NCBI RefSeq assembly: GCF_000745855.1 | Contig: NZ_JQKD01000018.1 | Coordinates: 1 to 64,000, forward strand | Direction of reading: 5' to 3' | DNA from: Xenophilus azovorans DSM 13620 | GTDB taxonomy: Bacteria > Pseudomonadota > Gammaproteobacteria > Burkholderiales > Burkholderiaceae_C | Length of the DNA stretch: 64,000 bases | Shown here: positions 23,337 to 35,510 of the stretch, one piece after another | How positions within the stretch are numbered: the stretch's first letter is position 1 | Layout of the letters: every line of letters starts with the position of its first letter | Notes under the pieces: generated by a model | Told to the model about the DNA's origin: nothing | Database searches by the model: none | Seen by the model: the letters and a program-made list of their open reading frames with translations, nothing else | Translations under genes and position numbers: made by a program

Positions 23337-25202
23337 ATGCTTTTTTCGCCCCGCAGATACCGCCTGGCGGCAGCCTTGGCGACGGTCGCCACGCTGGGGG
23401 CGTGCGCCCAGACGACGACGGCGCCCGAACCTTCCCCTCCTCCTCCTTCCGCTGCCGCGCCGGTCCCTGCCGCCGCACCGGCAGCCGTACCCACCGCAGC
23501 CACCCGGACCGACACCCGCGGCGACGCCGGCAAGAACAAGGACACGCCCGAGGACGACGGCCCGGCCCGGCCCTCGGCCATGACGGCCCAGCTGTTCTAC
23601 GAGGTGCTGGTGGGCGAACTCAACGCCACCGGCGGCGATCCCGGCGAGGGCTTCGAGATGTTGCTCGACGCGGCCCGCCGCACCCGCGAACCGGCCCTGT
23701 TCCGCCGCGCCGCCGAAGTGGCGGTGCTGGCGCGCTCGCCCGAGGCCGCGCTGACGGTCGCGCGCCTGTGGCGCGAGGCCCTGCCCGACGCGCGCGAAGC
23801 CCGCCGGCTCGAACTGCAGGTGCTGATCGTGCTCGGCCGCCTCGCCGAATCCGAGGCGCCGCTGCGCGACGAGCTGGCGGCCACTCCCGTGGTCGAGCAC
23901 CCTGCCCTGATGGCGATGATCGTCCGCCACTACAGCCGGGCTGCCGACAAGAAGCTCGCCGCCTCGGTCATCGAGCGCGCGCTGGCCGACGACCTGCGCA
24001 ACCCCGCCACGGCCGCCCTGGCCTGGACCACGGTGGGCCGCCTGCGCATGGTGGCCGGCGACGCCGGCGGCGCGCTCGATGCCGCGCGCAAGGGCCAGGC
24101 GGCCGACCCCGACGCGGACGCGCCGGTCGGGCTCGCGCTGGACCTGATGGAGACGCAGCCCGAGGCCGAGGCCGTCGTCAAGCGCTACCTCGCATCGCCC
24201 AAGGCGCTGCCCGAGGCGCGCATCGCCTATGCGCGCGCCCTGGCGGTCGATCGGCGCTATGCGGACGCCTCCGCCGAGCTGCAGGCGCTCACCCAGGCCA
24301 AGCCGGAACTGCCCGAACCCTGGCTGCTGCTGGGCTCGCTGCAGGCACAGGCCCGGCAGGACACCCAGGCCGAGGCCTCGGCCAAGCGCTACCTGGAACT
24401 CGCCACGCAGCAGAGCGACGCGGACGACCGCCGCCGCGGGCAGACGCAGGCCTACATCCTGCTCGCGCAACTGGCCGAGCGCCGCAAGGACTATGCGGAT
24501 GCTGAGCAGTGGCTGACGCGCATCGAGGGCGGCGACCAGTTGCCCGCGGCCCGCTCGCAGCGCGCCCTGCTGCTGGCCCGCCAGGGCAAGCTGGCCGAGG
24601 CGCGCGAGCTGATCCGCGGGCTGCCGGCGCGCAACGAGGCCGAGCGCCGGCAGAAGCTGCTGGCCGAGGTGCAGCTCCTGCGCGACGCCAAGGACTACCA
24701 GAGCGCCTACGACATGCTGGCCCGGGCCAGCACCGCCGCGCCCGAGGACGGCGACCTGCTCTACGACCAGGCCATGATGGCCGAGAAGCTCAACCGGCTG
24801 GACGACATGGAGCGCCTGCTGCGCCGGCTGATCCAGCTCAAGCCCGACAACCAGAACGCCTACAACGCGCTGGGCTACGCCTGGGCCGATCGCAACATGC
24901 GCCTGCCGGAGGCGCGCGAGCTGATCCTCAAGGCCGTGGCCCTGGCGCCGGACGACCCGTTCATCGCCGACAGCCTGGGCTGGGTCGAATACCGCCTGGG
25001 CAACGTCGCCGAGGCCCGGCGCATCCTGGAAGCGGCCTACGGCAAGCGGCCGGACCCGGAGATCGGCGCCCACCTGGGTGAGGTGCTGTGGGCCAGCGGC
25101 CAGCGCGACCGCGCCGTGAAGGTGTGGAAGGAAGCCGTCCTGGCCGACGCCGAGAACGAGACCCTGCAGGAAACGCTCAAGCGCCTGCGCGTCAAGCTGT
25201 GA
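23337..25202 (+). CDS. TPR-repeat lipoprotein
   Basis: The N-terminus ([20 protein letters not shown] then GAC) is a lipoprotein signal with lipobox LGAC, followed by a Pro/Ala-rich linker and a long tetratricopeptide-type region (for example [20 protein letters not shown] and [20 protein letters not shown]). Length is 621 aa. It is probably anchored in the outer membrane facing the periplasm and acts as a scaffold for protein assembly. The gene lies upstream of lolB, whose product inserts lipoproteins, and its stop overlaps the lolB GTG start. No specific partner can be named. Confidence 0.85.
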   Translation: MLFSPRRYRLAAALATVATLGACAQTTTAPEPSPPPPSAAAPVPAAAPAAVPTAATRTDTRGDAGKNKDTPEDDGPARPSAMTAQLFYEVLVGELNATGGDPGEGFEMLLDAARRTREPALFRRAAEVAVLARSPEAALTVARLWREALPDAREARRLELQVLIVLGRLAESEAPLRDELAATPVVEHPALMAMIVRHYSRAADKKLAASVIERALADDLRNPATAALAWTTVGRLRMVAGDAGGALDAARKGQAADPDADAPVGLALDLMETQPEAEAVVKRYLASPKALPEARIAYARALAVDRRYADASAELQALTQAKPELPEPWLLLGSLQAQARQDTQAEASAKRYLELATQQSDADDRRRGQTQAYILLAQLAERRKDYADAEQWLTRIEGGDQLPAARSQRALLLARQGKLAEARELIRGLPARNEAERRQKLLAEVQLLRDAKDYQSAYDMLARASTAAPEDGDLLYDQAMMAEKLNRLDDMERLLRRLIQLKPDNQNAYNALGYAWADRNMRLPEARELILKAVALAPDDPFIADSLGWVEYRLGNVAEARRILEAAYGKRPDPEIGAHLGEVLWASGQRDRAVKVWKEAVLADAENETLQETLKRLRVKL

Positions 25203-25774
25203 GCGCCGCCCGACCGCTCGAAGACGCTCGCACGGCAGTGCGAAGCACGCAGGTTGTCGGGTATTCCCGCCGCCGCACCCTGCTGCGGGCGGCGCCGGCC
25301 GCCTGCCTCGCACCGCTTCTCCTGCTGGCCGGATGCACGACGCCGCCTGCCGGCCGGCCGGATGCCGCCGTCTGGACGGGCCGCCTGTCGCTGCACGTGG
25401 ACAGCCAGCCGGCCCAGACCTTCGCCGCCCTGTTCGAGCTGCGCGGCGCCCCGGGCGCGGGCGAACTCGTCCTCACCAGCCCCATCGGCTCGACGCTGGG
25501 CGTGCTGTCGTGGAAGCCCGGCGAGGCCCTGCTGCGCGACGGCAGCCGGGTGCAGCGCTACGACTCCATCGACCTGCTGGCCGAGCGCGTGACCGGCGCC
25601 GCCCTGCCGGTGGACGCCCTCTTCCGCTGGCTGGCCGGCGAGCCGGCCGAAGTGCCGGGCTGGCGCGCCGACCTGCGCCAGGCGGCCGCGGGCCGCCTGC
25701 AGGCGGTGCGCGAGTCGCCGCCGCCCACGGCCGACCTGCGGGTGGTGTTCGAGCCGCGGCAGGCCGTGCCGTGA
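25199..25774 (+). CDS. lolB: outer membrane lipoprotein insertion protein LolB
   Basis: LolB accepts lipoproteins from LolA and inserts them in the outer membrane. The start taken is GTG at 25199, overlapping the TPR gene stop (GTGA). The signal and lipobox ([10 protein letters not shown]) lie about 50 residues in, giving a long N-terminal region; a later start is possible but no ATG fits. The mature part has [20 protein letters not shown] and [18 protein letters not shown], matching LolB. The order lolB-ispE is common in beta- and gammaproteobacteria. Length is 191 aa. Confidence 0.88.
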   Translation: MSAARPLEDARTAVRSTQVVGYSRRRTLLRAAPAACLAPLLLLAGCTTPPAGRPDAAVWTGRLSLHVDSQPAQTFAALFELRGAPGAGELVLTSPIGSTLGVLSWKPGEALLRDGSRVQRYDSIDLLAERVTGAALPVDALFRWLAGEPAEVPGWRADLRQAAAGRLQAVRESPPPTADLRVVFEPRQAVP

Positions 25775-26637
25775 AAGCGCTGTACGACCTGCCGGCGCCG
25801 GCCAAGCTCAACCTCTTCCTGCACATCACCGGCCGGCGCGAGGACGGCTACCACCTGCTCCAGTCGGTGTTCATGCTGATCGACTGGTGCGACACGCTGC
25901 ACGTCGAGCTGCGGCGCGACGGCCAGCTCAGCCGCGAGGACCTGGCCGCACCCCTGCCGGCGGACGACCTGGTGCTGCGCGCTGCCCGGGCCCTGCAGGC
26001 GGCCGCCGGGCCCCGGGCCGCCGACCTGGGCGCGCACATCGGGGTGCACAAGCGCATCCCGGCGCAGGCCGGCATGGGGGGCGGCTCGTCCGACGCTGCC
26101 ACCTGCCTGCTGGCGCTGAATCGGCTGTGGACCCTGGGATTCAGCACGGCGCGGCTGATGCGGATCGGCCTGGCCCTGGGGGCCGACGTGCCCTTCTTCC
26201 TGGGCGGGCGCAACGCCTGGGTGGAAGGGGTGGGTGAGCAGCTCACGCCGGTCGAGTTGCCCGCCGCCCGCTTCGCCGTCCTCAAGCCGCCCGAGGGCCT
26301 GGACACGGGCCGAATTTTTTCGGCGCCGGACCTGCAGCGCGCCACACCTGCTGCTATACTCTCAGGCTTTGCTGCGAACGACGCGGAACAAATCTACCGG
26401 TTTGGCCGCAACGACCTGCAGCCGGTTGCCGAGCGGCTTTGTCCGCCGGTGCGCGAAGGCCTCGATTGGCTGGCAGCGCAGGGCCTTTCTTCCGATTCGG
26501 CCCGCATGACCGGCTCCGGCAGTGCGGTGTTCGCGCAGATGCCGCAAGGCCTGCGGCTCGCCGACCCGCCACCGGGATGGCAGCTTCGGCAGTGCGGCAA
26601 TCTGGCAGTCCATCCTCTCGCAGGCTGGGCGCGCTAG
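25771..26637 (+). CDS. ispE: 4-diphosphocytidyl-2-C-methyl-D-erythritol kinase
   Basis: IspE phosphorylates CDP-methylerythritol in the MEP pathway of isoprenoid synthesis. The GHMP kinase motifs are present: PAPAKLNLFLHITGRREDGY near the N-terminus, the ATP-binding IPAQAGMGGGSSDAA, and the C-terminal MTGSGSAVFA. The start is GTG at 25771, overlapping lolB. Length is 288 aa. It is followed after 83 bp by tRNA-Gln and then prs, the conserved order lolB-ispE-tRNA-Gln-prs-rplY-pth. Confidence 0.95.
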   Translation: MKALYDLPAPAKLNLFLHITGRREDGYHLLQSVFMLIDWCDTLHVELRRDGQLSREDLAAPLPADDLVLRAARALQAAAGPRAADLGAHIGVHKRIPAQAGMGGGSSDAATCLLALNRLWTLGFSTARLMRIGLALGADVPFFLGGRNAWVEGVGEQLTPVELPAARFAVLKPPEGLDTGRIFSAPDLQRATPAAILSGFAANDAEQIYRFGRNDLQPVAERLCPPVREGLDWLAAQGLSSDSARMTGSGSAVFAQMPQGLRLADPPPGWQLRQCGNLAVHPLAGWAR

Positions 26638-26720
26638 GTGAACCGGGCGTCCTTCCCTGGCAGGAGGGGCATCCGGAAGCGACATTCACGGTGGGTGGTC
26701 GTTGGACCATCCTCCTGTGT

Positions 26721-26797
26721 AGGGGAGTCGCCAAGTTGGTTAAGGCACCGGATTTTGATTCCGGCATTCGAGGGTTCGAGTCCTTCCTCCCCTGCCA
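26721..26797 (+). tRNA. tRNA-Gln (anticodon TTG)
   Basis: Acceptor AGGGGAG pairs with CTCCCCT; anticodon stem CCGGA/TCCGG frames loop TTTTGAT with anticodon TTG; the T loop is TTCGAGT; CCA is encoded. Length is 77 nt. Location between ispE and prs is conserved. Confidence 0.97.
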
Positions 26798-26847
26798 AAT
26801 CCTCACGATCACTCCGCCCAATGTCCGAAGACCGCCGGGAAGCAAGC

Positions 26848-27822
26848 ATGCAGGCGTACCACCCTGATTTCATGGTTTTCACCGGCAACGCCAACCCGGC
26901 CTTCGCGGCCGAGGTGGCGCAGGCGCTGGGCACCACGCTGGGCGCCGCCCGGGTGGGCCGCTTCTCCGACGGCGAAGTCACCGTGGAACTCCACCAGAAC
27001 GTGCGCGCGCGCGACGTGTTCGTGGTGCAGTCCACCTGCGCGCCGACCAACGAGAACCTGATGGAGCTGCTGATCATGGTCGACGCGCTCAAGCGCGCCT
27101 CGGCCGAGCGGATCAGCGCCGTCATCCCCTACTTCGGCTACGCCCGCCAGGACCGCCGCCCACGCTCCAGCCGCGTGCCGATCTCGGCCAAGGTGGTGGC
27201 CAACCTGCTGCAGACCGTGGGCGTCTCGCGCGTGCTGACGATGGACCTGCACGCCGACCAGATCCAGGGCTTCTTCGACATCCCGGTCGACAACATCTAC
27301 GCCTCGCCGGTGCTGCTGGGCGACCTGCGCGCCAAGAACTACGACGACCTGATCGTGGTCAGCCCCGACGTCGGCGGCGTGGTGCGCGCCCGGGCGCTGG
27401 CCAAGCAGCTCAATTGCGACCTGGCCATCATCGACAAGCGCCGGCCCAAGGCCAACGTGAGCGAGGTGATGAACGTCATCGGCGAGATCGACGGCCGCAA
27501 CTGCGTGATCATGGACGACATGATCGACACCGCCGGAACGCTGGTGAAGGCGGCCGAGGTGCTCAAGGAGCGCGGCGCGAAGAAGGTGTACGCCTACTGC
27601 ACGCATCCCGTGTTCTCCGGCCCGGCGCTGGAGCGCATCGCCCAGGGCACGGCGCTCGACGAGGTGGTGGTGACCAACACCATCCCCCTGTCCGACGGCG
27701 CGGCCGGCTGCGGCAAGATCCGCCAGCTCTCCGTGGCACCGCTGTTCGCCGAGACGATCCAGCGCATCGCCAAGGGCGAGTCGGTGATGAGCCTGTTCTC
27801 CGAACAGGACAATCTTTTTTGA
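26848..27822 (+). CDS. prs: ribose-phosphate pyrophosphokinase (PRPP synthetase)
   Basis: Prs makes PRPP from ribose 5-phosphate and ATP, feeding purine, pyrimidine, NAD, His and Trp synthesis. Motifs include [33 protein letters not shown], the divalent cation and ribose-phosphate loops [18 protein letters not shown], and the PRPP loop [14 protein letters not shown]. The start [14 protein letters not shown] at 26848 fits the family; an in-frame ATG at 26821 would add nine residues. Length is 324 aa. A perfect 10-bp hairpin begins 4 bp after the stop. Confidence 0.96.
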   Translation: MQAYHPDFMVFTGNANPAFAAEVAQALGTTLGAARVGRFSDGEVTVELHQNVRARDVFVVQSTCAPTNENLMELLIMVDALKRASAERISAVIPYFGYARQDRRPRSSRVPISAKVVANLLQTVGVSRVLTMDLHADQIQGFFDIPVDNIYASPVLLGDLRAKNYDDLIVVSPDVGGVVRARALAKQLNCDLAIIDKRRPKANVSEVMNVIGEIDGRNCVIMDDMIDTAGTLVKAAEVLKERGAKKVYAYCTHPVFSGPALERIAQGTALDEVVVTNTIPLSDGAAGCGKIRQLSVAPLFAETIQRIAKGESVMSLFSEQDNLF

Positions 27823-27825
27823 GCA

Positions 27826-27988
27826 CTTTGCGATCTGACGATCGCAAAGCGGGTTTGAGAGTCAGCGCGAACAGGACCGGCAAAGCCGGATCCTGATCGC
27901 AATGAAGACGGCGCTGCGCGATGCTTCGCGCCGTCTTGAGGAGCACGCTTCGCGGCTCCTTTTGGTGGGTCCTTCGGGCCTTTTTTGA
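27826..27988 (+). promoter_or_regulatory. cluster of four hairpins between prs and rplY, two terminator-like, overlapping a 28-codon frame
   Basis: Hairpins: CTTTGCGATC/GATCGCAAAG (27826-27849); AAGACGGCGC/GCGCCGTCTT (27905-27937); AGGAGC/GCTCCT followed by TTTT (27939-27963); GGTCC/GGGCC followed by TTTTTT (27968-27986). The last two look like Rho-independent terminators. A frame from ATG 27902 to TGA 27988 (MKTALRDASRRLEEHASRL...) exactly spans the last three, so it could be a leader peptide of an attenuator for rplY, or chance. Confidence 0.5.
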
Positions 27989-28033
27989 AACGGAGCCAGG
28001 CTGGTCGCGGCCGGTTCCATCTGGAGAATCGAT

Positions 28034-28669
28034 ATGAAATTCGTCGCCTTCGAGCGCGCCAAGCAGGGTACGGGTGCGAGCCGCCGTCTGCGCAACTCCG
28101 GCAAGACGCCGGGCATCGTCTACGGTGGCGAGGGCCAGCCGCAACTGATCGAGCTCGATCACAACGCGCTGTTCCACGCCCTCAAGAAGGAAGCCTTCCA
28201 CTCGTCCATCCTGGAGATGGAACTGGGCGGCAACGTCACCAAGGTGCTGCTGCGCGACGTGCAGTACCACCCGTTCAAGCAGTTGGTCCAGCACGTGGAC
28301 TTCCAGCGCGTGGACGCCCGCACCCGCCTGACGGTGAAGGTGCCGCTGCACTTCAAGGGCGAGGAAGAGTCCGAGGCCGTGAAGCTGCACCACAACCTGG
28401 TCAACCACGTGATGACCGAACTCCAGATCAGCGTGCTGCCGGCCGACCTGCCCGAGTTCATCGAGGTGGACCTGTCCGGCCTGACCAGCGGCGCCACGGT
28501 GCACCTGAGCGACCTGAAGCTGCCCAAGGGCGCGAAGGTCATCACCCACGGCAAGCCGAACCCGGTGGTGGTGTCGGCCGTGGTGCCGGCGGCCGAGGAA
28601 GAAGCTGCACCGGCCGAAGCCGCTGCGGCGCCCGCCCCGGCTCCGGCCAAGGGCGGCAAGAAGAAGTAA
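28034..28669 (+). CDS. rplY: 50S ribosomal protein L25 (Ctc type)
   Basis: L25/Ctc binds 5S rRNA in the large subunit. The 211-aa protein has the L25 fold at the N-terminus ([20 protein letters not shown] and TPGIVYGG) and the longer Ctc-type beta domain ([27 protein letters not shown]). The C-terminus is an Ala/Pro/Lys-rich low-complexity tail ([13 protein letters not shown]). Ribosome binding sequence GGAGA precedes the ATG. A strong terminator follows, then pth. Confidence 0.95.
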   Translation: MKFVAFERAKQGTGASRRLRNSGKTPGIVYGGEGQPQLIELDHNALFHALKKEAFHSSILEMELGGNVTKVLLRDVQYHPFKQLVQHVDFQRVDARTRLTVKVPLHFKGEEESEAVKLHHNLVNHVMTELQISVLPADLPEFIEVDLSGLTSGATVHLSDLKLPKGAKVITHGKPNPVVVSAVVPAAEEEAAPAEAAAAPAPAPAKGGKKK

Positions 28670-28698
28670 GACGCAACTGCGCCTTCTTGCGCATCAAG

Positions 28699-28729
28699 AC
28701 GGCCCGCCTTGGCGGGCCGTTTTTCTTTT
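28699..28729 (+). terminator. Rho-independent terminator after rplY
   Basis: A 10-bp perfect stem ACGGCCCGCC/GGCGGGCCGT with a 2-nt formal loop (28699-28720) is followed by TTTTCTTTT. It lies 30 bp after the rplY stop and just before pth. Confidence 0.85.
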
Positions 28730-28742
28730 CATAATCCTTTCC

Positions 28743-29381
28743 ATGATCAAGCTCTTCGTCGGCCTGGGCAACCCAGGCCCCGAGTACGAGGCCACGCGCC
28801 ACAACGCCGGCTTCTGGTGGGTGGACGCGCTGGCACGCGACTGGAAGGTACCGCTGCTGCCCGAGCGCAGCTACCACGGCCTGGTCGCGCGCGCCAGCGT
28901 GCAGGGCCACAGCGCCTGGCTGCTGCAGCCGCAGACCTTCATGAACCTCTCCGGCAAGTCGGTGGCGGCGCTCGCGCGCTTCTACAAGATCGCGCCGCAG
29001 GAGATCCTGGTGGTGCACGACGAACTGGACATCGTGCCGGGCGAGGCGAAGCTCAAGTTCGGCGGCAGCCATGCCGGGCACAACGGGCTGCGCGACATCC
29101 ATGCCCAGCTCGGCACCGGCGACTACTGGCGCCTGCGCCTGGGCATCGGCCATCCGGGCGTGAAGTCCGAGGTGGTCGGCTGGGTGCTCAAGAAGCCGCT
29201 GCGCGAGCAGCGCGAGGCGATCGACGACGCGATCGTGCGCTCGCTGCATGCCGTGCCTGCGCTGCTGGCCGGCGAGATGGACAAGGCCATGCAGCAGATC
29301 CACACCAGCAAGCCGCCGCGGCCCAAGCCCCCGCGCCGCGCGCCGCCGGGCGAGGGCAGCACCGCCCCGCCGGCGGGCTGA
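28743..29381 (+). CDS. pth: peptidyl-tRNA hydrolase
   Basis: Pth recycles peptidyl-tRNA released by drop-off. Motifs are [20 protein letters not shown] at the N-terminus with the catalytic His in [28 protein letters not shown] and [15 protein letters not shown]. Length 212 aa, including a Lys/Pro-rich tail. There is little room for a Shine-Dalgarno between the rplY terminator and the ATG. The order rplY-pth is conserved. Confidence 0.96.
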   Translation: MIKLFVGLGNPGPEYEATRHNAGFWWVDALARDWKVPLLPERSYHGLVARASVQGHSAWLLQPQTFMNLSGKSVAALARFYKIAPQEILVVHDELDIVPGEAKLKFGGSHAGHNGLRDIHAQLGTGDYWRLRLGIGHPGVKSEVVGWVLKKPLREQREAIDDAIVRSLHAVPALLAGEMDKAMQQIHTSKPPRPKPPRRAPPGEGSTAPPAG

Positions 29382-29413
29382 AGCGGGGGCACTCGCATCT
29401 CAGGGAGGAGAAC

Positions 29414-29842
29414 ATGAACCACAAGAAGAACCGCCACCGCGCCGCAGCCGTCCTGCTGCTGGCCGGCGCCTTGCACCTGGGCGCCACGGCGGGCCCGGTC
29501 TGGCGCTGCGGCAACGCCTACAGCGACCGCCCCTGTGAACGCGGCCGCAGCGTCGAGGTGGACGACAGCCGCTCCGACGAAGCGCGCCAAGCCAGCGAGG
29601 CGCAAACCCGCGATGCGAAGCGCCAGGCCGATGCGATGGCGCGCGAACGCCGTCAGCTCGAAGCCCGGACGGCAGGCCAGGGCCCCGCCGTCATCGCTCT
29701 GCCCGAGCGGGCCGAGCCCACGCCGGCGAAGCCGGGCTGGCACAAGCCGCGCAAGCCCAGGAAAGGGGTTGGGGCCGACGACTTCACCGCACGCGACACT
29801 TCTGCGCCGGCAGGCAGGAAACGGAAGAAGGCCGGGGACTGA
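29414..29842 (+). CDS. secreted DUF4124-like protein
   Basis: A signal peptide (HRAAAVLLLAGALHLGATAG) precedes PVWRCGNAYSDRPCERGRSVEV, a DUF4124-like motif with two cysteines, and then a long Arg/Lys/Glu/Ala-rich coiled region and a basic Pro/Lys-rich tail. It has a very strong ribosome binding site (GGGAGGAG). Function is unknown. The motif is strikingly similar to the prophage cargo protein at 6935-7453. Length is 142 aa. Confidence 0.8.
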   Translation: MNHKKNRHRAAAVLLLAGALHLGATAGPVWRCGNAYSDRPCERGRSVEVDDSRSDEARQASEAQTRDAKRQADAMARERRQLEARTAGQGPAVIALPERAEPTPAKPGWHKPRKPRKGVGADDFTARDTSAPAGRKRKKAGD

Positions 29843-29848
29843 AAGGGA

Positions 29849-31119
<1,271 letters not shown>

Positions 31120-31213
31120 GGCCCCCCAGCTTTTCCCGTCGCTTCGCTCCGTGGAACGCCGCCCCCCAAGGGGGAGGCGCGGTCCGCCTTGGGGCGGCCC
31201 GGCGGCGACCGCT
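31120..31213. repeat. GC-rich palindromic intergenic sequence inside the transporter operon
   Basis: The 94-bp gap between the two permease genes contains an imperfect palindrome, CCGCCCCCCAAG (31159-31170) against CTTGGGGCGG (31188-31197). This style of C/G-run palindrome resembles dispersed intergenic repeats of Comamonadaceae; dispersal cannot be tested in this window. It may be a processing or attenuating structure within the operon. Confidence 0.45.
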
Positions 31214-32089
31214 ATGAACGCCGCCGTCGCTCCTTCCGGCGCCGCGCTGAAGCTGCCCGGCTTCTGGCACCGCGCGCTGCGCCACCGCAGCTTCGTCATC
31301 GGCGCCGTGCTGACGCTGCTGCTGGTGCTGGCGGCGCTGCTGTCCTATGCGTGGACGCCCTGGCCGCCCAACGACATGGACATGGCCAACAAGCTGGCCG
31401 GCCCCACGGCGAAGCACTGGCTGGGCACAGACGCCTTCGGCCGCGACGTGGCCTCGCTGCTGCTGGTGGGCGCACGCGCCTCCATCATGGTCGGCGTGAT
31501 CGCGGTGGGCATCGGCCTGGTGGTCGGCACCGCGCTCGGGCTGCTGGCCGCCGCCCGGCGCGGCTGGGTGGAAGAGGCCATCATGCGGCTGACGGACTTC
31601 AGCCTCGCCTTTCCCGCCATCCTCTCGGCCATCATGCTCACGGCGGTGTTCGGCGCCGGCATCGTCAACGCCATCATCGCGATCGGCATCTACAACATCC
31701 CGACCTTCGCGCGCATCACGCGCGGCTCGGCCAACGCCATCTGGTCGCGCGAGTACATCGCCGCCGCGCAGGCCTGCGGCAAGGGGGCGTTCTCGATCAC
31801 GATGCAGCACGTGCTGCCCAACATCGCCGCGGTGCTGATCGTGCAGAGCACCATCCGCTTCGCCATCGCCATCCTGGCCGAGGCCGCCCTGTCCTACCTG
31901 GGCCTGGGCACGCAGCCGCCGCAGCCGTCGTGGGGCCGCATGCTCAGCGAGGCGCAGACGCTGATGTTCCAGCAGCCGCTCCTGGCGGTGTGGCCCGGCA
32001 TGGCGATCGCGCTGGCGGTGCTGGGGCTGAACCTGCTGGGCGACGGGCTGCGCGACCTGCTCGACCCCCGACTGGCGAGGGCGCGATGA
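31214..32089 (+). CDS. peptide-type ABC transporter permease (DppC/GsiD family)
   Basis: The second permease subunit has the DppC-type layout: N-terminal helix SFVIGAVLTLLLVLAALLSY, the KHWLGTDAFGRDVASLLLVG motif typical of DppC, several further helices and the EAA loop SREYIAAAQACGKGAFSITM then HVLPNIAAVL. The start taken is the ATG at 31214; upstream codons fall in the palindromic repeat. Its stop overlaps the next ATPase gene (ATGA). Length is 291 aa. Confidence 0.92.
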   Translation: MNAAVAPSGAALKLPGFWHRALRHRSFVIGAVLTLLLVLAALLSYAWTPWPPNDMDMANKLAGPTAKHWLGTDAFGRDVASLLLVGARASIMVGVIAVGIGLVVGTALGLLAAARRGWVEEAIMRLTDFSLAFPAILSAIMLTAVFGAGIVNAIIAIGIYNIPTFARITRGSANAIWSREYIAAAQACGKGAFSITMQHVLPNIAAVLIVQSTIRFAIAILAEAALSYLGLGTQPPQPSWGRMLSEAQTLMFQQPLLAVWPGMAIALAVLGLNLLGDGLRDLLDPRLARAR

Positions 32090-33071
32090 AACTCCTAGAA
32101 GTCACCGACCTGCACATCGGCCTGACGACCCCGCGCGGTCCCGCCGAGGCGGTGCGCGGCATCTCCTTCTCGCTCGAGCGCGGCGAGACGCTGGGCATCG
32201 TCGGCGAATCGGGCTGCGGCAAGTCGATCACCGTGATGTCGCTGATGGGCCTGCTGCCCGGCAGCGCGAAGGTGTCGGGCAGCATCCGCTTCGACGGGCA
32301 GGAACTGGTCGGCCTGCCGGAGAAGGCGATGTGCGGCATCCGCGGCAACCGCATCGGCATGATCTTCCAGGAGCCGATGACGGCGCTGAACCCGGTGCAC
32401 ACCATCGCGCGCCAGGTGGGCGAGCCGCTGCGCATCCACCGCGGCCTCACGAAGGCCGAGGCGCGCAAAGAGGCGCTGGCGCTGCTGGAGCGCGTGGGCA
32501 TTCCCGACGCCGCCTCGCGGCTGGACGCCTACCCGCACCAGTTTTCCGGCGGCCAGCGCCAGCGCATCGGCATCGCGATGGCGCTGGCCTGCGGGCCCGA
32601 CCTGCTGATCGCCGACGAGCCGACCACCGCGCTGGACGTGACCATCCAGAAGCAGATCCTCGACCTGATCCAGTCGCTGGTGGCCGAGCGCGGCATGGCG
32701 CTGATCCTGATCTCGCACGACCTGGGCGTGATCGCCAGCAGCGTACGCCGCATGCTGGTGATGTACGGCGGCAGCATCGTCGAGAGCGGCCCCACCGAGG
32801 CCGTGTTCGCCGAGCGCGCGCATCCCTACACCAAGGGCCTGTTCGCCGCGCGCCCGGCGCTGGGCGCGCCGCGCGGCCAGCGACTGGCGACCATCCCCGG
32901 CAGCGTGCCCGAACTGGTGGACCTGCCGCCCGGCTGTCCCTTCGCCGGCCGCTGCCGCTACACGGCCGACGCCTGCCACGGCACGCGGCCGGCGCCCTCG
33001 ATGCTGCCGCATGACCATGCGGTGCGCTGCCTGCGGCTGGACGAGATCGCCGCAGAAAGCGAGGCGACCGC

Positions 33072-33075
<4 letters not shown>
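32086..33075 (+). CDS. peptide-type ABC transporter ATPase (DppD family)
   Basis: The ATPase has Walker [13 protein letters not shown]-loop [11 protein letters not shown], signature [16 protein letters not shown], Walker [13 protein letters not shown] and the H-loop LISHDLGV. The C-terminal oligopeptide-type extension has a cysteine cluster ([14 protein letters not shown]), as usual for this subfamily, which can bind an iron-sulphur cluster. It overlaps both neighbours by 4 bp. Length is 329 aa. Confidence 0.94.
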
Positions 33076-33899
<824 letters not shown>

Positions 33900-33941
33900 C
33901 GCCAACTTTTCCAATTGTTTCCGTTGCAGGAGCTTTCGACC

Positions 33942-35429
33942 ATGCTGAACCGTCGCCACGTGATCGCCTCCACCGGCCTGGCCGCCGCGCTGCCCCACTG
34001 GGCCCTCGCCCAGGGCCGCGGCAAGACCGCCATGGTGCTGGCCATGCAGCTCGAACCGCCGGGCCTGGACCCGACGGCGAACGCCGCGTCGGCCATCGGC
34101 GAGGTCGTGCTCTACAACGTGATGGAGACGCTCACCAAGATCCATCCCGACGGCAGCGTCTCGCCCCTGCTGGCCGAGAGCTGGGAGGTCTCGCCCGACC
34201 TGAAGACCTACACCTTCAAGCTGCGCAAGGGGATCACCTTCCAGAACGGCGAGCCCTTCAACGCCCAGACCGTCAAGTTCAGCTTCGAGCGCGCCGGCGG
34301 CGAGAAGAGCACCAACAAGGACAAGCGCACCTACGCCAACCTCACGGTGCAGGCGGTGGACGAACACACGGTGGTCATCCTCAACAAGGAGATCGACCCC
34401 GACCTGCCCTTCGTGCTGGGCCAGGCCACGGCCATCATCGTCGAGCCCAAGAGCGCGGCCACCAACGCCACGCAGCCGGTGGGCACCGGGCCCTTCAAGC
34501 TCGACAACTTCGCCAAGGGCTCCTCGCTCACGCTCAGCCGCTGGCCGGGCTACAAGGGCGTGCAGAAGCCGGCCCTGCAGAAGGTCACCTTCCGCTTCAT
34601 CTCCGATCCGGCCGCCGCGGCCGCCGCCCTGCTGGCCGGCGACGTGGATGCCTTCCCGCGCGCGCAGACGCGCATCGTGCCGCAGTTCAAGGCCAACCCG
34701 CAGTTCCAGGTGATCCTGGGCGGCTCGCGCGCCAAGACCATCCTGTCGATCAACGAGCGCCGCAAGCCGCTGGACGACGTGCGGGTGCGCCGCGCCATCC
34801 TGGCCGCCATCGACCGCAAGGCGGTGATCGAGGGCGCGGCCGACGGCTTCGGCGTGCCCATCGGCAGCCACTACGTGCCCGGCGCGCCCGGCTACGTCGA
34901 CACCACCGGCATCAACCCCTACGACCCGGAGAAGGCCAAGAAGCTGCTGGCCGAGGCCGGCGTGAAGCTGCCGCTGGAGCTGACCATGACGCTGCCGCCG
35001 CCCGCCTATGCGCGCCAGGGCGGCGAGGTGATCGCGGCGCAGCTCGCCAAGGTGGGCATCAACGCGAAGATCCAGAACGTGGAGTGGGCCCAGTGGCTCA
35101 GCGGCACCTACGGCGGCGGCTTCAACTACGACCTGACCATCGTGTCGCACGTGGAGCCGTTCGACCTGGTCAACTACACCAAGCCCGAGTACTACTGGGG
35201 CTACGGCAGCAAGGAATTCAGCGCCCTGTTCGACAGGATCAAGGCCACCGGCAACGAGGCCGAGCGCAACAAGCTGCTGGGCGAGGCGCAGAAGCTGCTG
35301 GCGCAGGACGCGGCCAACGGCTTCCTGTACCAGCCGCAGTTCCCCACCATCGCGCGCAAGAACGTGCGCGGGCTGTGGAAGGAGATGCCGATCTCCTGCA
35401 ACGATCTGTCCTCGCTCTCGTGGGCATGA
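33942..35429 (+). CDS. peptide-type ABC transporter substrate-binding protein
   Basis: The signal peptide MLNRRHVIASTGLAAALPHW then ALAQG has a twin-arginine-like start (NRRHVIAS), so Tat export is possible. The mature protein follows the SBP family 5 pattern (VLYNVMETLTKIHPDGSVSP and LAESWEVSPDLKTYTFKLRK, YVPGAPGYVDTTGINPYDPE). It binds the substrate in the periplasm for the permeases above. AGGAG precedes the start by 10 bp. It is the last gene of the operon and is followed by a strong terminator. Length is 495 aa. Confidence 0.92.
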   Translation: MLNRRHVIASTGLAAALPHWALAQGRGKTAMVLAMQLEPPGLDPTANAASAIGEVVLYNVMETLTKIHPDGSVSPLLAESWEVSPDLKTYTFKLRKGITFQNGEPFNAQTVKFSFERAGGEKSTNKDKRTYANLTVQAVDEHTVVILNKEIDPDLPFVLGQATAIIVEPKSAATNATQPVGTGPFKLDNFAKGSSLTLSRWPGYKGVQKPALQKVTFRFISDPAAAAAALLAGDVDAFPRAQTRIVPQFKANPQFQVILGGSRAKTILSINERRKPLDDVRVRRAILAAIDRKAVIEGAADGFGVPIGSHYVPGAPGYVDTTGINPYDPEKAKKLLAEAGVKLPLELTMTLPPPAYARQGGEVIAAQLAKVGINAKIQNVEWAQWLSGTYGGGFNYDLTIVSHVEPFDLVNYTKPEYYWGYGSKEFSALFDRIKATGNEAERNKLLGEAQKLLAQDAANGFLYQPQFPTIARKNVRGLWKEMPISCNDLSSLSWA

Positions 35430-35458
35430 GTTCGCCGCCCCGCTGAGCTCCCCGGAAC

Positions 35459-35495
35459 GCCGCGCCCGGCCGACGTCGGGCGCGGCTTTTTCTTT
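35459..35495 (+). terminator. Rho-independent terminator after the ABC operon
   Basis: A 10-bp perfect stem GCCGCGCCCG/CGGGCGCGGC with an 8-nt loop (35459-35486) is followed by TTTTTCTTTT. It closes the five-gene transporter operon ahead of the amidase. Confidence 0.85.
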
Positions 35496-35510
35496 TCTCC
35501 CCGCGCCGCC

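Noticed and set aside
26355..26360. TATACT inside ispE as a promoter for tRNA-Gln
   Set aside because: No -35 at suitable spacing and it lies about 360 bp upstream; kept only as a possibility.
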